NCBI RefSeq assembly: GCF_000426285.1 | Contig: NZ_AUFB01000023.1 | Location: 1-64,000, forward strand | Direction: 5' to 3' | DNA length: 64,000 bases | Source of the DNA: Rhizobium leucaenae USDA 9039 | GTDB taxonomy: Bacteria; Pseudomonadota; Alphaproteobacteria; Rhizobiales; Rhizobiaceae | Part shown: piece by piece, positions 34,732-42,994 of the stretch | Numbering within the stretch: position 1 is the stretch's first letter | How the letters are laid out: every line of letters starts with the position of its first letter | Translations under genes and position numbers: made by a program | The notes under the pieces: model-generated | Told to the model about the DNA's origin: nothing | The model's input: only the letters and a program-made list of their open reading frames with translations | The model's database searches: none

Positions 34732-35241
34732 CTATGCTTTGTCGAGATCACCATCCCGCCAAACCAGATGGCGCGCACTCAGTGGCAGGCTTTCGATTTC
34801 CTCGGCGATGAAATAGGGCGGAATATCCAGTGCAACCAGCGCCTCGCGCGTCGCCGGCACCCATTTGAATTCGAGATGATCGTCGCCGTCTTTGAGGCGA
34901 TGAACAATCTCCTCAGGATGGAACGGAAAACTCCGGGGGATATCCATCAGATAATAGAGTCCTAGCTCGTGCCAATTGCGCCGCTCGTAGCGAAAGAAAT
35001 TCTCCACCATCCAGAGCAGCCGGCCAACCGCCACCTCGACGCCCAGCTCTTCGATCATCTCTCGCCGCAACGTCTCCTCGGACGTCTCGCCGATTTCCGC
35101 CCGGCCACCCGGAAAGGTCCAGAACGGTTCATGCACGGCGCGATGGACGAGCACATGCCCCTCACGAAAACCGAGGCCGGCAACACGCATCTGATAACGC
35201 GCATGACCAGCGTTCAACCTGATGATCTTGCGTTTCGACAT
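34732..35241 (-). CDS. NUDIX hydrolase
   Basis: 169 residues. The Nudix box is complete: GGRAEIGETSEETLRREMIE then ELGV fits G-x5-E-x7-RE-x2-EE-x-G. It cleaves a nucleoside-diphosphate-linked compound; the N-terminal QMRVAGLGFREGHVLVHRAV and WHELGLYYLMDIPRSFP suggest a small cytosolic enzyme without a substrate-specific domain I recognise. Four bp after the metallophosphoesterase gene on the same strand. Confidence 0.9.
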   Translation of the reverse strand: MSKRKIIRLNAGHARYQMRVAGLGFREGHVLVHRAVHEPFWTFPGGRAEIGETSEETLRREMIEELGVEVAVGRLLWMVENFFRYERRNWHELGLYYLMDIPRSFPFHPEEIVHRLKDGDDHLEFKWVPATREALVALDIPPYFIAEEIESLPLSARHLVWRDGDLDKA

Positions 35242-35245
35242 CGTG

Positions 35246-36148
35246 CTATCCCAGATCGATCACAACGATTTCCGGCGGCACGCCAACACGAACCGGCGCG
35301 ACCGAACAGCCAAGGCCCCCGGAGACGATAATATGCCGGTTCTCCTCGACGATATGGCCATAGACATACCGGTCGCCATAGCGCGACGGCAAATAAGGCG
35401 ACCAGCCGAAAACCCTGACCTGCCCGCCATGCGTATGGCCAGACAAGGTCAGCGACACGCGCGACGGTACGGTCGGAAAAATATCGGGCTCATGGGCGAG
35501 CAGGATGACCGGCGCCACGTCATTCACCTGCGCCAGCGTGCCCGAGAGATCATCGAGCCCCGTCGTGAACTGGCGCTTCCAGCGCACGCTCCGGCGCAAA
35601 GCAAGCTGATCCTCGACACCCGCCAGCCAAAAGCCGTATCCATCCTTTTCCAGGCGAGCCGAACGATTGGAATAAACCGGAATACCGACATCCGCCAACG
35701 CTTTATGACTGAATGTCGGGCCGGCGCCGCGCTTTTGCGCCGTCGCATCGTGCCACCAATCATGATTGCCGACGATCGCGTGAACGCCGAGCGGCGCCTT
35801 CAAGGCCGCGAGTTCCGCCGCCCACACCCGATGATCGACATGGCCGGTTACGAAATCCGTTCCCGATGTGTAATCGCCCAGGAGAACGATGATATCGCCA
35901 CCGAGATCATTGGCGCGGGCGCAGATGGATGCGATGCGATCAGCCGTCATCCACGGCGTGCAAGCGTGAAAATCGGCGAGCGCTACGATCCTCAATTTCA
36001 GCCCCGGCGTCCAGCCCGGCGGCGTGAGCTGGTATCGGGCTATGCTCAGCCGCACGACGGGCTCGTATCCGAAGGCATAGCCGCCGAGTGTCATTAACCC
36101 GACGATACTGCTGCCGAAGAATTTCAGGAAGCCGCGTCGACCAATCAC
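35246..36148 (-). CDS. Membrane-anchored metallophosphoesterase
   Basis: 300 residues of the calcineurin-like family, with motifs LADFHACTPWM, VLLGDYTSG, IVGNHDWWHD and LTLSGHTHGGQVR (two-metal site). The N-terminus IGRRGFLKFFGSSIVGL resembles a twin-arginine-like signal/anchor and places the catalytic domain outside the cytoplasm. The overall pattern resembles the YaeI/YkoQ phosphoesterases that act on lipid phosphates such as UDP-diacylglucosamine, but the substrate is inference. ATG 36148 overlaps the ruvB stop (ATGA). Confidence 0.85.
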   Translation of the reverse strand: MIGRRGFLKFFGSSIVGLMTLGGYAFGYEPVVRLSIARYQLTPPGWTPGLKLRIVALADFHACTPWMTADRIASICARANDLGGDIIVLLGDYTSGTDFVTGHVDHRVWAAELAALKAPLGVHAIVGNHDWWHDATAQKRGAGPTFSHKALADVGIPVYSNRSARLEKDGYGFWLAGVEDQLALRRSVRWKRQFTTGLDDLSGTLAQVNDVAPVILLAHEPDIFPTVPSRVSLTLSGHTHGGQVRVFGWSPYLPSRYGDRYVYGHIVEENRHIIVSGGLGCSVAPVRVGVPPEIVVIDLG

Positions 36149-37188
36149 TCGCCTTCCTCCTGGAACAGCCTGAACTGTGCTGCCTCCAGGTCCTTCGGCG
36201 GCTGCATCCCAAGATGCCTCCAGGCAATCGCCGTCAGCACGCGGCCGCGCGGCGTGCGCTGGATGAAACCCTGCTGGATCATATAGGGCTCGATGATATC
36301 CTCGATCGCGTCGCGCGGTTCGGAGAGGCCCGCCGCGATGGTTTCGATGCCGACCGGGCCGCCGCCGAAATTGACGGCGATCATGTTGAGATAGCGTTTG
36401 TCGAGCTGGTCGAAGCCGACATTGTCAACCAGCAGCCGCGTCAATGCCTCGTCGGCGATCTCGCGGGTTACGGCCTCGGCCTTCGCGACTTCGGCAAAAT
36501 CACGCACCCGGCGCAGCAGGCGGCCGGCGATGCGCGGGGTGCCGCGGGCGCGCCTGGCAATCTCACGCGCGCCTTCTTCGGTTATGCCAAGCCCCATCAG
36601 CCGCGCTCCACGGCGCACGATCAACTCCAGTTCCTCGACCGTATAGAAGCTCAAGCGAACCGGAATGCCGAAACGATCGCGCAGCGGCGTCGTCAACAGG
36701 CCGAGACGCGTGGTCGCCGCAACCAGCGTGAACTTGGCGAGATCGATCTTCACCGAACGCGCCGCCGGGCCTTCGCCGATGATCAGGTCAAGCTGGAAAT
36801 CCTCCATGGCCGGGTAGAGGATTTCTTCGACGGCCGGGTTGAGGCGATGGATTTCGTCGATGAAGAGCACATCGCGCTCTTCGAGATTGGTCAGAAGTGC
36901 TGCAAGATCGCCGGCCTTGGCAATGACCGGACCGGAGGTCGAGCGGAAATTGACGCCAAGCTCCTTCGCCATGATCTGCGCCAGCGTCGTCTTGCCGAGA
37001 CCCGGCGGACCGACGAACAGCACGTGATCCAGCGCCTCTCCTCGCCCCTTCGCAGCCTCGATAAACACCTTTAGATTGGCGCGCGCCTCCGCCTGGCCTG
37101 TGAACTCGTCCAGCGACTGCGGCCTCAGCGTCACATCCAAGTCTTCGCCCCGCTTTTCCGGCGATATCAGGCGTGCGGCTTCGCTCAT
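36145..37188 (-). CDS. ruvB: Holliday junction DNA helicase RuvB
   Basis: AAA+ motor driving branch migration with RuvA. 347 residues: RPQSLDEFTGQAEARANLKV, Walker A GPPGLGKTTLAQIMA, Walker B VLFIDEIHRLNPAVEE, sensor LVAATTRLGLLTTPLRDRFG and C-terminal winged-helix RTPRGRVLTAIAWRHLG. The ATG at 37188 overlaps the TGA of the PIN-toxin gene (ATGA), so ruvB translation appears coupled to a toxin gene. ruvA lies upstream, beyond that pair. Confidence 0.97.
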   Translation of the reverse strand: MSEAARLISPEKRGEDLDVTLRPQSLDEFTGQAEARANLKVFIEAAKGRGEALDHVLFVGPPGLGKTTLAQIMAKELGVNFRSTSGPVIAKAGDLAALLTNLEERDVLFIDEIHRLNPAVEEILYPAMEDFQLDLIIGEGPAARSVKIDLAKFTLVAATTRLGLLTTPLRDRFGIPVRLSFYTVEELELIVRRGARLMGLGITEEGAREIARRARGTPRIAGRLLRRVRDFAEVAKAEAVTREIADEALTRLLVDNVGFDQLDKRYLNMIAVNFGGGPVGIETIAAGLSEPRDAIEDIIEPYMIQQGFIQRTPRGRVLTAIAWRHLGMQPPKDLEAAQFRLFQEEGE

Positions 37189-37583
37189 GTCAGAAGTTCC
37201 ATTCCGGGTATGCGTTTGGCGGCTTTTTCATCGAAGGTCATCGTCAGATTGCAGCCGGCTTTGCGATTGCGCAAGGCGATGAACGTATCGGCGAACTCGA
37301 CTTGCGAGGACACCATGATGCCCAGCACCTCCTCAACCAAAAGCTCGTCCTCTAGCAAGATATCCTCGGCCTCAAGCAAATCCGAAATACCTTCCATAAT
37401 TTGCGATCGCGACAGTTTCGTTTTTCGGCGTAAAAACCAGGCAAACTCCATCAATGTGATGCAATTGATGTAGCCTGGACCGATTTCAGGAAGGCGCGCG
37501 AATAGTTTCGTGACCTTCTCATTCTGCGAAGGATCATCCTGAAGGAAGAAACGGATCAGGATATTGGTGTCGAGTCCGATCAT
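37185..37583 (-). CDS. VapC-type PIN-domain toxin (first pair)
   Basis: 132 residues. PIN acidic residues are visible: MIGLDTNILIRFFLQDD (Asp5), CITLMEFAWFLRRK (Glu), and VEFADTFIALRNRKAG (Asp). PIN toxins are Mg-dependent RNases, often cutting tRNA or rRNA, silenced by a partner antitoxin. Its start overlaps the antitoxin stop by 4 bp and its stop overlaps ruvB start by 4 bp. So the pair is embedded between ruvA and ruvB in the ruv operon. Confidence 0.88.
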   Translation of the reverse strand: MIGLDTNILIRFFLQDDPSQNEKVTKLFARLPEIGPGYINCITLMEFAWFLRRKTKLSRSQIMEGISDLLEAEDILLEDELLVEEVLGIMVSSQVEFADTFIALRNRKAGCNLTMTFDEKAAKRIPGMELLT

Positions 37584-37840
37584 TCCTTGCCCAAAACATG
37601 CTCGACAATAGCATCGCCGATCACATCATCCATTTCTTCGACCGTAATCGGAGCGCGGTGCGGATCATAGAATTTTCCAGCAAGATCGATGGCTCGCTTG
37701 TTTTTTGCCTTCATGATGATCTCGCCGTTACGATGAACGTAGCGAATCTTGTCGCCGGGCTTCAATTTTAGAATATCCCTGACTTCCGCCGGCACCGTTG
37801 TCTGCCCCTTCGATGTCATTGTTCCGTAAAACACGGTCAT
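37580..37840 (-). CDS. AbrB/SpoVT-fold antitoxin (first pair)
   Basis: 86 residues with an N-terminal swapped-hairpin AbrB fold (YGTMTSKGQTTVPAEVRDIL, LKPGDKIRYVHRNGEIIM) and a charged C-terminal toxin-binding region (ITVEEMDDVIGDAIVEHVLG). It should bind and repress its own promoter and neutralise the PIN toxin. Ribosome site GGAGATTGAGCG lies within an inverted repeat CTCCTTAC/GTAAGGAG at 37849-37876, probably its operator. Confidence 0.85.
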   Translation of the reverse strand: MTVFYGTMTSKGQTTVPAEVRDILKLKPGDKIRYVHRNGEIIMKAKNKRAIDLAGKFYDPHRAPITVEEMDDVIGDAIVEHVLGKE

Positions 37841-37848
37841 CGCTCAAT

Positions 37849-37876
37849 CTCCTTACAATTGAAGAATAGTAAGGAG
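37849..37876 (-). promoter_or_regulatory. Probable operator of the first toxin-antitoxin pair
   Basis: Perfect 8-bp inverted repeat, CTCCTTAC at 37849-37856 and GTAAGGAG at 37869-37876, with a 12-bp spacer. The GGAG of the antitoxin ribosome site lies inside one arm, so protein binding or an RNA hairpin could block translation as well as transcription. Confidence 0.6.
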
Positions 37877-37895
37877 AAGTGGAAAATGCAAGGGA

Positions 37896-38510
37896 TTACC
37901 GAGACAGCTCCTTGAGTCCCAGCCTGATCAGCTTGGCGCTGTCGGCCCCCTCACCCGCCGATTTCATCGCGGCCGCGACTGCGTTCGCGGCCTGATCGCG
38001 GGAATAGCCAAGATTGGTGAGCGCGGACACTGCGTCGGCGACCGGAGCGGAAGCGACACCTTCGCCCAATTCCTGCTTGAGGCCGATATTGATCGCCTCC
38101 CCCGCAAAAGCCGGCGCCTTGTTCTTCAGCTCGGTGACGATGCGCATCGCCACCTTCGGTCCGACGCCCGGCGCCCGTGACACGGCGCTGCGATCCTGTA
38201 GCGCGATCGCATTGGCAAGCTCCGCCGGCGTCAGCGTCGACAACAGCGCCAGCGCCACCTTTGCGCCGACGCCCTGCACGGTCTGCAGAAGATTGAACCA
38301 CTCCCGCTCGAATACCGTCGTAAATCCGAAAAGACGTATCTGGTCCTCGCGGACATAGGTCTCGATGAAGAGAACACAGGCTTCGCCCACGGAACCGAGT
38401 TTCGACAGCGTGCGCGCCGAGCAATAGGCGACGTAGCAGACACCATGCACATCCACGAGCGCATAGTCCTCGCCGATCTCTTCGAGTGTGCCTTTCAACT
38501 TGCCGATCAT
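37896..38510 (-). CDS. ruvA: Holliday junction DNA helicase RuvA
   Basis: Junction-binding subunit of the RuvAB complex. 204 residues: MIGKLKGTLEEIGEDYALVD (OB fold), LLQTVQGVGAKVALALLSTL and SRAPGVGPKVAMRIVTELKN (helix-hairpin-helix motifs), and the C-terminal UBA-like domain ALTNLGYSRDQAANAV that contacts RuvB. The first toxin-antitoxin pair lies 55 bp downstream and the second 12 bp upstream, all on the minus strand. Confidence 0.95.
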   Translation of the reverse strand: MIGKLKGTLEEIGEDYALVDVHGVCYVAYCSARTLSKLGSVGEACVLFIETYVREDQIRLFGFTTVFEREWFNLLQTVQGVGAKVALALLSTLTPAELANAIALQDRSAVSRAPGVGPKVAMRIVTELKNKAPAFAGEAINIGLKQELGEGVASAPVADAVSALTNLGYSRDQAANAVAAAMKSAGEGADSAKLIRLGLKELSR

Positions 38511-38522
38511 GAATGATGTCCG

Positions 38523-38942
38523 TCAGGGATGGGTTTCAGGGGAAATGAGATCAAGTGAAGGGAAGTAGGAGCGGTAGCGAGCGGCATCCCGCGTCAGCAA
38601 CCGGTAGCGGCGCCACTCGGCATGGGCACCGATAAGAAAATCAGGCAATGTTCTTTCCCGCTGACCGCCCGTGAGCCGATAAAGCCTGTGCGCTTTGCCC
38701 GCCCGAAAAGCGGCCTCGTAAGGCATATGTTCCCGCTTGAGATTCAGCCACGACAAGGCTGCCAGCACGTCCTCCTCGGTCAGCACGGAAGCGGCCAATT
38801 CCGACCACACAACGGGGTTCATAACCAGTTCCCCCTCGCCTGCGCATTGTTTCAGAGACTGAAGTGACCACCGCCGGTGTAAAGTTGCCGGACCAAGGAC
38901 ATCGATGAAAATATTAGTATCAACGAGGGTCGACGTCGTCAC
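38523..38942 (-). CDS. VapC-type PIN-domain toxin (second pair)
   Basis: 139 residues. PIN motifs: STLVDTNIFIDVLG (Asp), PVVWSELAASVLTEE (Glu), RTLPDFLIGAHAEW and LLTRDAARYRSYFP (Asp residues). It is not a close copy of the first PIN protein. Its start overlaps the antitoxin end by 23 bp. ruvA follows 12 bp downstream, ruvC lies upstream, so this pair splits ruvC from ruvA. Confidence 0.88.
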   Translation of the reverse strand: MTTSTLVDTNIFIDVLGPATLHRRWSLQSLKQCAGEGELVMNPVVWSELAASVLTEEDVLAALSWLNLKREHMPYEAAFRAGKAHRLYRLTGGQRERTLPDFLIGAHAEWRRYRLLTRDAARYRSYFPSLDLISPETHP

Positions 38943-39183
38943 GTGGACCCCTCAACCATTCCATATATTCGTCAGTGGTCATGCCACCAAGATCAAGCGT
39001 TCCCTTTACGCGCTCCGCCCAATCGTCGAAATCACGGATCGGCCCTTGCGCACCTCTGTCCACTCTGACCAGCAACGCCCCGTTTCCCGAAGCAACAAAA
39101 TCCACTTCCGAACCAGGGCCGATGCCCAGCCGGTCTCGAATTTCCTTGGGGATGGTCACCTGACCTTTTTCCGTGACGCGCAT
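38920..39183 (-). CDS. AbrB-fold antitoxin (second pair)
   Basis: 87 residues: RVTEKGQVTIPKEIRDRLGI and GSEVDFVASGNGALLVRV form the AbrB fold, then a charged tail (YMEWLRGPRDDVDPR) overlapping the toxin start. Two direct copies of GTAATAC (39185-39191 and 39199-39205, period 14) sit just before the start and could be its operator. Distinct from the first antitoxin. Confidence 0.85.
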   Translation of the reverse strand: MRVTEKGQVTIPKEIRDRLGIGPGSEVDFVASGNGALLVRVDRGAQGPIRDFDDWAERVKGTLDLGGMTTDEYMEWLRGPRDDVDPR

Positions 39184-39238
39184 GGTAATACCTCTTCAGT
39201 AATACTTAGCGGCACAACCGGAACAAGTCAAGAACAAG

Positions 39239-39751
39239 CTACCCCGCCAGTGCCGCCTGACGCATCCGGCTAGCACCGCGATTGTGGGCATGGCAGATGG
39301 CGATGGCGAGCGCATCGGCGGCGTCGTTGCCTTTGAACTCCACTTTCGGCATCAGGATCTTCAGCATCATGTGGATCTGCTGCTTCTCGCCATGACCCAC
39401 GCCAATCACCGCCTTTTTGACGGCGTTCGGCGCATATTCCGCTACCTGCAGCCCGGCACGCGCCGGCACGAGCATGGCGATACCGCGCGCTTGGCCGAGC
39501 TTTAGCGTCGCCACCGCGTCCTTGTTGACGAAGGTCTGTTCGACCGCGGCTTCGTCCGGCTTATAGCTGTGGACGATATCGGCCAGCCCGTCATGAAGCT
39601 GGCAAAGACGCGACGCGAGATCCATCTCGCCATCCGATGTCACGGTTCCCGAGGCAACGAAACGCAGGGAATTGCCCAATGTATCGATAATGCCCCAGCC
39701 GGTACGGCGCAGGCCGGGATCGATGCCGATGATTCGAATCGTGTTCTGCAT
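39239..39751 (-). CDS. ruvC: Crossover junction endodeoxyribonuclease RuvC
   Basis: Resolves Holliday junctions. 170 residues. RNase H-fold acidic residues: IIGIDPGLRRTGWGIID (Asp), AAVEQTFVNKDAVATLKLGQ (Glu) and FKGNDAADALAIAICHAHNR (two Asp). VKKAVIGVGHGEKQQIHMML is the conserved DNA-binding segment. First gene of the ruv operon; the second toxin-antitoxin pair starts 56 bp downstream. Confidence 0.96.
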   Translation of the reverse strand: MQNTIRIIGIDPGLRRTGWGIIDTLGNSLRFVASGTVTSDGEMDLASRLCQLHDGLADIVHSYKPDEAAVEQTFVNKDAVATLKLGQARGIAMLVPARAGLQVAEYAPNAVKKAVIGVGHGEKQQIHMMLKILMPKVEFKGNDAADALAIAICHAHNRGASRMRQAALAG

Positions 39752-39943
39752 GCGTCAACCTATCTTTGGAGCAGCAGATGTGCCAGTAAAATGTGAACAA
39801 AACAAAAACAAACTCCGAAGCCAATCGTCTTTCAGTAGCTTTTAGCGCTATGACGAAATTGACGCGCAGGGTTTGGAATGGAGTGCCCGCACTCCTACAT
39901 GGAGAACATTGCTCCTCCCTTTTCACCACGCAGGTCTCTTGCC

Positions 39944-40942
39944 ATGGTCCCTTTTTCCATTCTCGATCTTTCGCCCGTTGCCGAGGGCAGCACCGTCAGC
40001 CAATCTTTTGAAGGCTCGAAGCGCATGGCCCAAAAGGCCGAGGCGCTTGGCTACAGCAGGTTCTGGCTGGCGGAGCATCATGGCATGCCCGGCGTTGCCA
40101 GCGCCGCGACGGCGGTCGTGATCGGCCACGTCGGAGCAGCGACCTCGCGTATCCGCATCGGCTCGGGCGGCGTCATGCTGCCGAACCATTCACCGCTGGT
40201 GATCGCTGAACAATTCGGCACGCTCGAAGCCCTGTTCCCGGGCCGCGTCGATCTCGGCCTCGGCCGTGCGCCGGGCACGGATATGCGCACGGCGCAGGCA
40301 CTGCGTCGCAACCTCGATGCCGGCGCCCAGAGCTTTCCGAATGATATTGTCGAGCTGCAGCACCTGTTCAGCCCCGCCGACGAGAACCAATCGATCCTTG
40401 CCGTGCCCGGCAACGGCGCCAAGGTGCCGATCTGGCTGCTCGGTTCAAGCCTCTACAGCGCCCATCTCGCTGCCATGCTCGGCCTGCCCTATGCCTTCGC
40501 CTCGCATTTTGCACCCGAAGCCCTGCTCGACGCGGTCGCCATCTATCGCGACCGTTTCACACCATCGACATCGCTTGACAAGCCCTATGTCATGGTCGGC
40601 ATCATGGGCTCGGCGTCGGATACGGATGAAGAAGCGCAATATCACTTCACCTCGGCACAGCAGCAATTCGTCAACCTGCGCCGCAATGTCCGCGGCCCCT
40701 TCCCACGCCCCCGCAAGGACATGGACGATTTCTGGACACCGATGGAAAAATTGAACGTCGAGCATACGCTCCGCTACGCCGTGGTCGGCTCGCCCGAGAC
40801 TGCGGAGGCCAAGCTTTCGCAGTTCATCAAGGATACGGAAGCGGATGAAGTGATCATCTCGATGCCGATTCATGACATCGAGGCGCGGCTGAGATCTGTG
40901 GAGCTATTCGCGCAATTACCGTCGTTCAAAAAGGCGGCGTAA
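39944..40942 (+). CDS. LLM-class (luciferase-like) flavin monooxygenase
   Basis: 332 residues from ATG 39944; the in-frame extension to 39878 looks like leader. FSILDLSPVAEGST, GYSRFWLAEHHGMPGVASAA, RIRIGSGGVMLPNHSPLVIA, and VDLGLGRAPGTD are the family's TIM-barrel/FMN-binding segments; VPIWLLGSSLYSAHLAAMLG lies in the second half. It resembles the alkanal monooxygenase-like group whose substrates are mostly unknown. Divergent from ruvC; followed directly by a RIME-like repeat. Confidence 0.88.
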   Translation: MVPFSILDLSPVAEGSTVSQSFEGSKRMAQKAEALGYSRFWLAEHHGMPGVASAATAVVIGHVGAATSRIRIGSGGVMLPNHSPLVIAEQFGTLEALFPGRVDLGLGRAPGTDMRTAQALRRNLDAGAQSFPNDIVELQHLFSPADENQSILAVPGNGAKVPIWLLGSSLYSAHLAAMLGLPYAFASHFAPEALLDAVAIYRDRFTPSTSLDKPYVMVGIMGSASDTDEEAQYHFTSAQQQFVNLRRNVRGPFPRPRKDMDDFWTPMEKLNVEHTLRYAVVGSPETAEAKLSQFIKDTEADEVIISMPIHDIEARLRSVELFAQLPSFKKAA

Positions 40943-40944
40943 AT

Positions 40945-41099
40945 ACCTTCGCCCCAGCGGGGAGAAGGTCGCGCGGCACGCGCGGGTTGAGGGGCGTTAC
41001 CGGCAAATAACTAGATTGCGAGCAGGGTCCAAGCATCTTGCGGTGCAATGCCCCCTCATCCGCCTCTTCGGGGCACCTTCTCCCCGCAGGGGAGAAGGT
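40945..41099. repeat. RIME-like palindromic intergenic element
   Basis: Inverted pair of similar units between the LLM gene and yebC. Each unit has a palindrome of the type ACCTTC(T/G)CCCC-n-GGGGAGAAGGT (40945-40969 and 41075-41099) followed inwards by a GCGGNTGAGGGGC-like segment. This matches the palindromic RIME-type repeats of rhizobial chromosomes. It may end both convergent transcripts. Confidence 0.75.
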
Positions 41100-41107
41100 A
41101 AAGACCA

Positions 41108-41854
41108 TCAAGCCGAAAGCTTGGCCAGGATCTCTTCGGAGACTTCGAAGTTCGAATAGACGTTCTGCACGTCGTCATCGTCTTCCAGGCTGTCGATGAG
41201 TTTCATCAGCGACTGTGCCTTTTCTTCGTCGACCGGCACATTGTTCTGGGCGCGCCAGATCGCCTTGACGGTTTCGGCTTCGCCGAGCGTCGCTTCCAGC
41301 GCCTTGGCGACTTCGTTCATCGCTTCGAAACCGCAGATTATGGTGTGGCCTTCTTCGTCGCTCTCGACATCGTCGGCGCCGGCTTCGATCGCGGCTTCCA
41401 TCACCTTGTCGGCATCGCCAGCCTCGGGCTTGTAGGTGATTTCGCCGACATGGTCGAAGGAGAAGGAGACGGAACCAGTTTCGCCGAGCGCACCGCCGGC
41501 CTTGGTGAAGATCGAACGGACGTTCGAGGCGGTGCGGTTACGGTTGTCGGTCAGCGCCTCTACGATGATCGCCGTGCCGCCGGGGCCGTAGCCCTCATAG
41601 CGGACCGCATCGTAATTCTCGGTGTCTGCGCCGGAGGCTTTCTTGATGGCGCGGTCGATATTGTCCTTCGGCATCGACTGCGCCTTGGCGTTCTGGATCG
41701 CCAGGCGCAAACTTGCGTTCATGGTCGGATCAGGCAGACCCGCCTTCGCGGCGACGGTGATTTCACGCGCCAGCTTGGAGAACATTTTCGAACGCACCGA
41801 GTCCTGACGACCCTTGCGGTGCATGATGTTTTTAAACTGTGAATGGCCAGCCAT
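41108..41854 (-). CDS. yebC: YebC/PmpR-family translational/transcriptional regulator
   Basis: 248 residues from ATG 41854. MAGHSQFKNIMHRKGRQDSV, FSKLAREITVAAKAGLPDPT, YEGYGPGGTAIIVEALTDNR and NRTASNVRSIFTKAGGALGE are diagnostic. Members bind nucleic acid; some relieve ribosome stalling, some act as regulators. In many alphaproteobacteria yebC sits beside ruvC, which is close here. Single gene; the RIME-like element follows its end. Confidence 0.93.
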   Translation of the reverse strand: MAGHSQFKNIMHRKGRQDSVRSKMFSKLAREITVAAKAGLPDPTMNASLRLAIQNAKAQSMPKDNIDRAIKKASGADTENYDAVRYEGYGPGGTAIIVEALTDNRNRTASNVRSIFTKAGGALGETGSVSFSFDHVGEITYKPEAGDADKVMEAAIEAGADDVESDEEGHTIICGFEAMNEVAKALEATLGEAETVKAIWRAQNNVPVDEEKAQSLMKLIDSLEDDDDVQNVYSNFEVSEEILAKLSA

Positions 41855-41980
41855 GGCACCCCTGTTCACGTCTTTTGTTGGGAATGGGCCGCCTTATAAG
41901 AGCGAAGCGCCTTTCATTCAAGCAAAAAGCCCGTAAAGACGCCCATGACGAGCGCTCGGCAACGATATCCTTCAGAGGAG

Positions 41981-42012
41981 TGCCCGGGCGGAGGGAGAGG
42001 GCCGCCCGGGCA
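41981..42012. other. GC-rich hairpin downstream of the MBL-fold gene
   Basis: Arms TGCCCGGGCGG (41981-41991) and CCGCCCGGGCA (42002-42012) close a 10-nt loop, 15 bp past the stop of the minus-strand gene at 42027. No T-tract follows, so termination is only possible. Confidence 0.55.
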
Positions 42013-42026
42013 TCGTGCTGATCGGC

Positions 42027-42869
42027 TCAAAGCCCCTTCAGCACGTAAATCAGCGGCTTTCGCGGCAGGGTTTTCAGCGAAACCGTGGTGCTTGCGGTCG
42101 GCGCGTAGGCTACGTCGAAATCGGGACCGAACATCGCCAGGAATTGCTGTATCGGTGGTCCCCAGCGATGCATGGGCAAAATGAGCGACGAACGCAGCCG
42201 CTTCACCACCCGGCTCATGCTATCAGCGCCCATGGTAAGGCCGCCGTCGACCGGCACCATGACGACATCGAGCCGGCCGACCTCGGCATATTGTTTGTCG
42301 TTGAGTTCGAAATGCAGGTGACCGAGATGACCGATGCAAAGGCCGGCCACTTCGAAGATGAAGATCGAATTGCCATTTGCCTCGACACCTCCCGAATAGG
42401 AGCGGATATCGGTCACCACATTGCGGATCAGCGTATCGCCGACGGTCAAATTGATCTTCGCCGGCTCGCCCGGCGTATCGCTCCAGCCGTGCAGCACATA
42501 TTTGATCGCCGGGTCCGGCGTCAGCGTGTAGTGGCTCGGATGCGCCTTGTTCATCGTCACGACATCAGGTGTATAGGGCGGCTGAAAAACGCCGCTGAAA
42601 TCCGTCGCGATCGACACGCCGCCGGGCGTCTCGATGAAGAGAGTGGCATGACCGAGAAAAGTGATTTTTACATCGCCGCCGACGGGATCGTTGGCCGGCA
42701 TCGGCGCTGAACTCGAAAAGCTGGCGAATGTAGCCCGGGGCAGCGACTGCGCGATCGCCTGACATTGGCTGACATGTGGGCGGGAAGGTCTCTCCTGGGC
42801 ATCTGCGATACTGCAACCCGCCACGGTGAGCAGAAAGATCACAGCGAAGACGGGAAATCGCAGCATCAT
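42027..42869 (-). CDS. MBL-fold hydrolase, lipoprotein
   Basis: 280 residues. Signal peptide with lipobox (FPVFAVIFLLTVAGCSIADA) indicates a lipid-modified periplasmic protein. The body is a beta-lactamase-fold hydrolase of the UlaG-like group: VKITFLGHATLFIETPGG, MNKAHPSHYTLTPDP, LCIGHLGHLHFELND and VMVPVDGGLTMGAD. The canonical HxHxDH is only partly preserved (KAHPSHY), so metal binding needs testing. Substrate unknown. The YmdB-like gene lies 125 bp upstream. Confidence 0.75.
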   Translation of the reverse strand: MMLRFPVFAVIFLLTVAGCSIADAQERPSRPHVSQCQAIAQSLPRATFASFSSSAPMPANDPVGGDVKITFLGHATLFIETPGGVSIATDFSGVFQPPYTPDVVTMNKAHPSHYTLTPDPAIKYVLHGWSDTPGEPAKINLTVGDTLIRNVVTDIRSYSGGVEANGNSIFIFEVAGLCIGHLGHLHFELNDKQYAEVGRLDVVMVPVDGGLTMGADSMSRVVKRLRSSLILPMHRWGPPIQQFLAMFGPDFDVAYAPTASTTVSLKTLPRKPLIYVLKGL

Positions 42870-42994
42870 GCCATCCCTTCAGCTCCACAGAGGGCGAAGA
42901 ATGCGGCATGGTCTGAGGTACGTCCAGCGGCAATCCCGATCGGATTGCTCACAATCGCGTCATCGCCGCCGGGCGATCAATAGCTGGCCAATAT

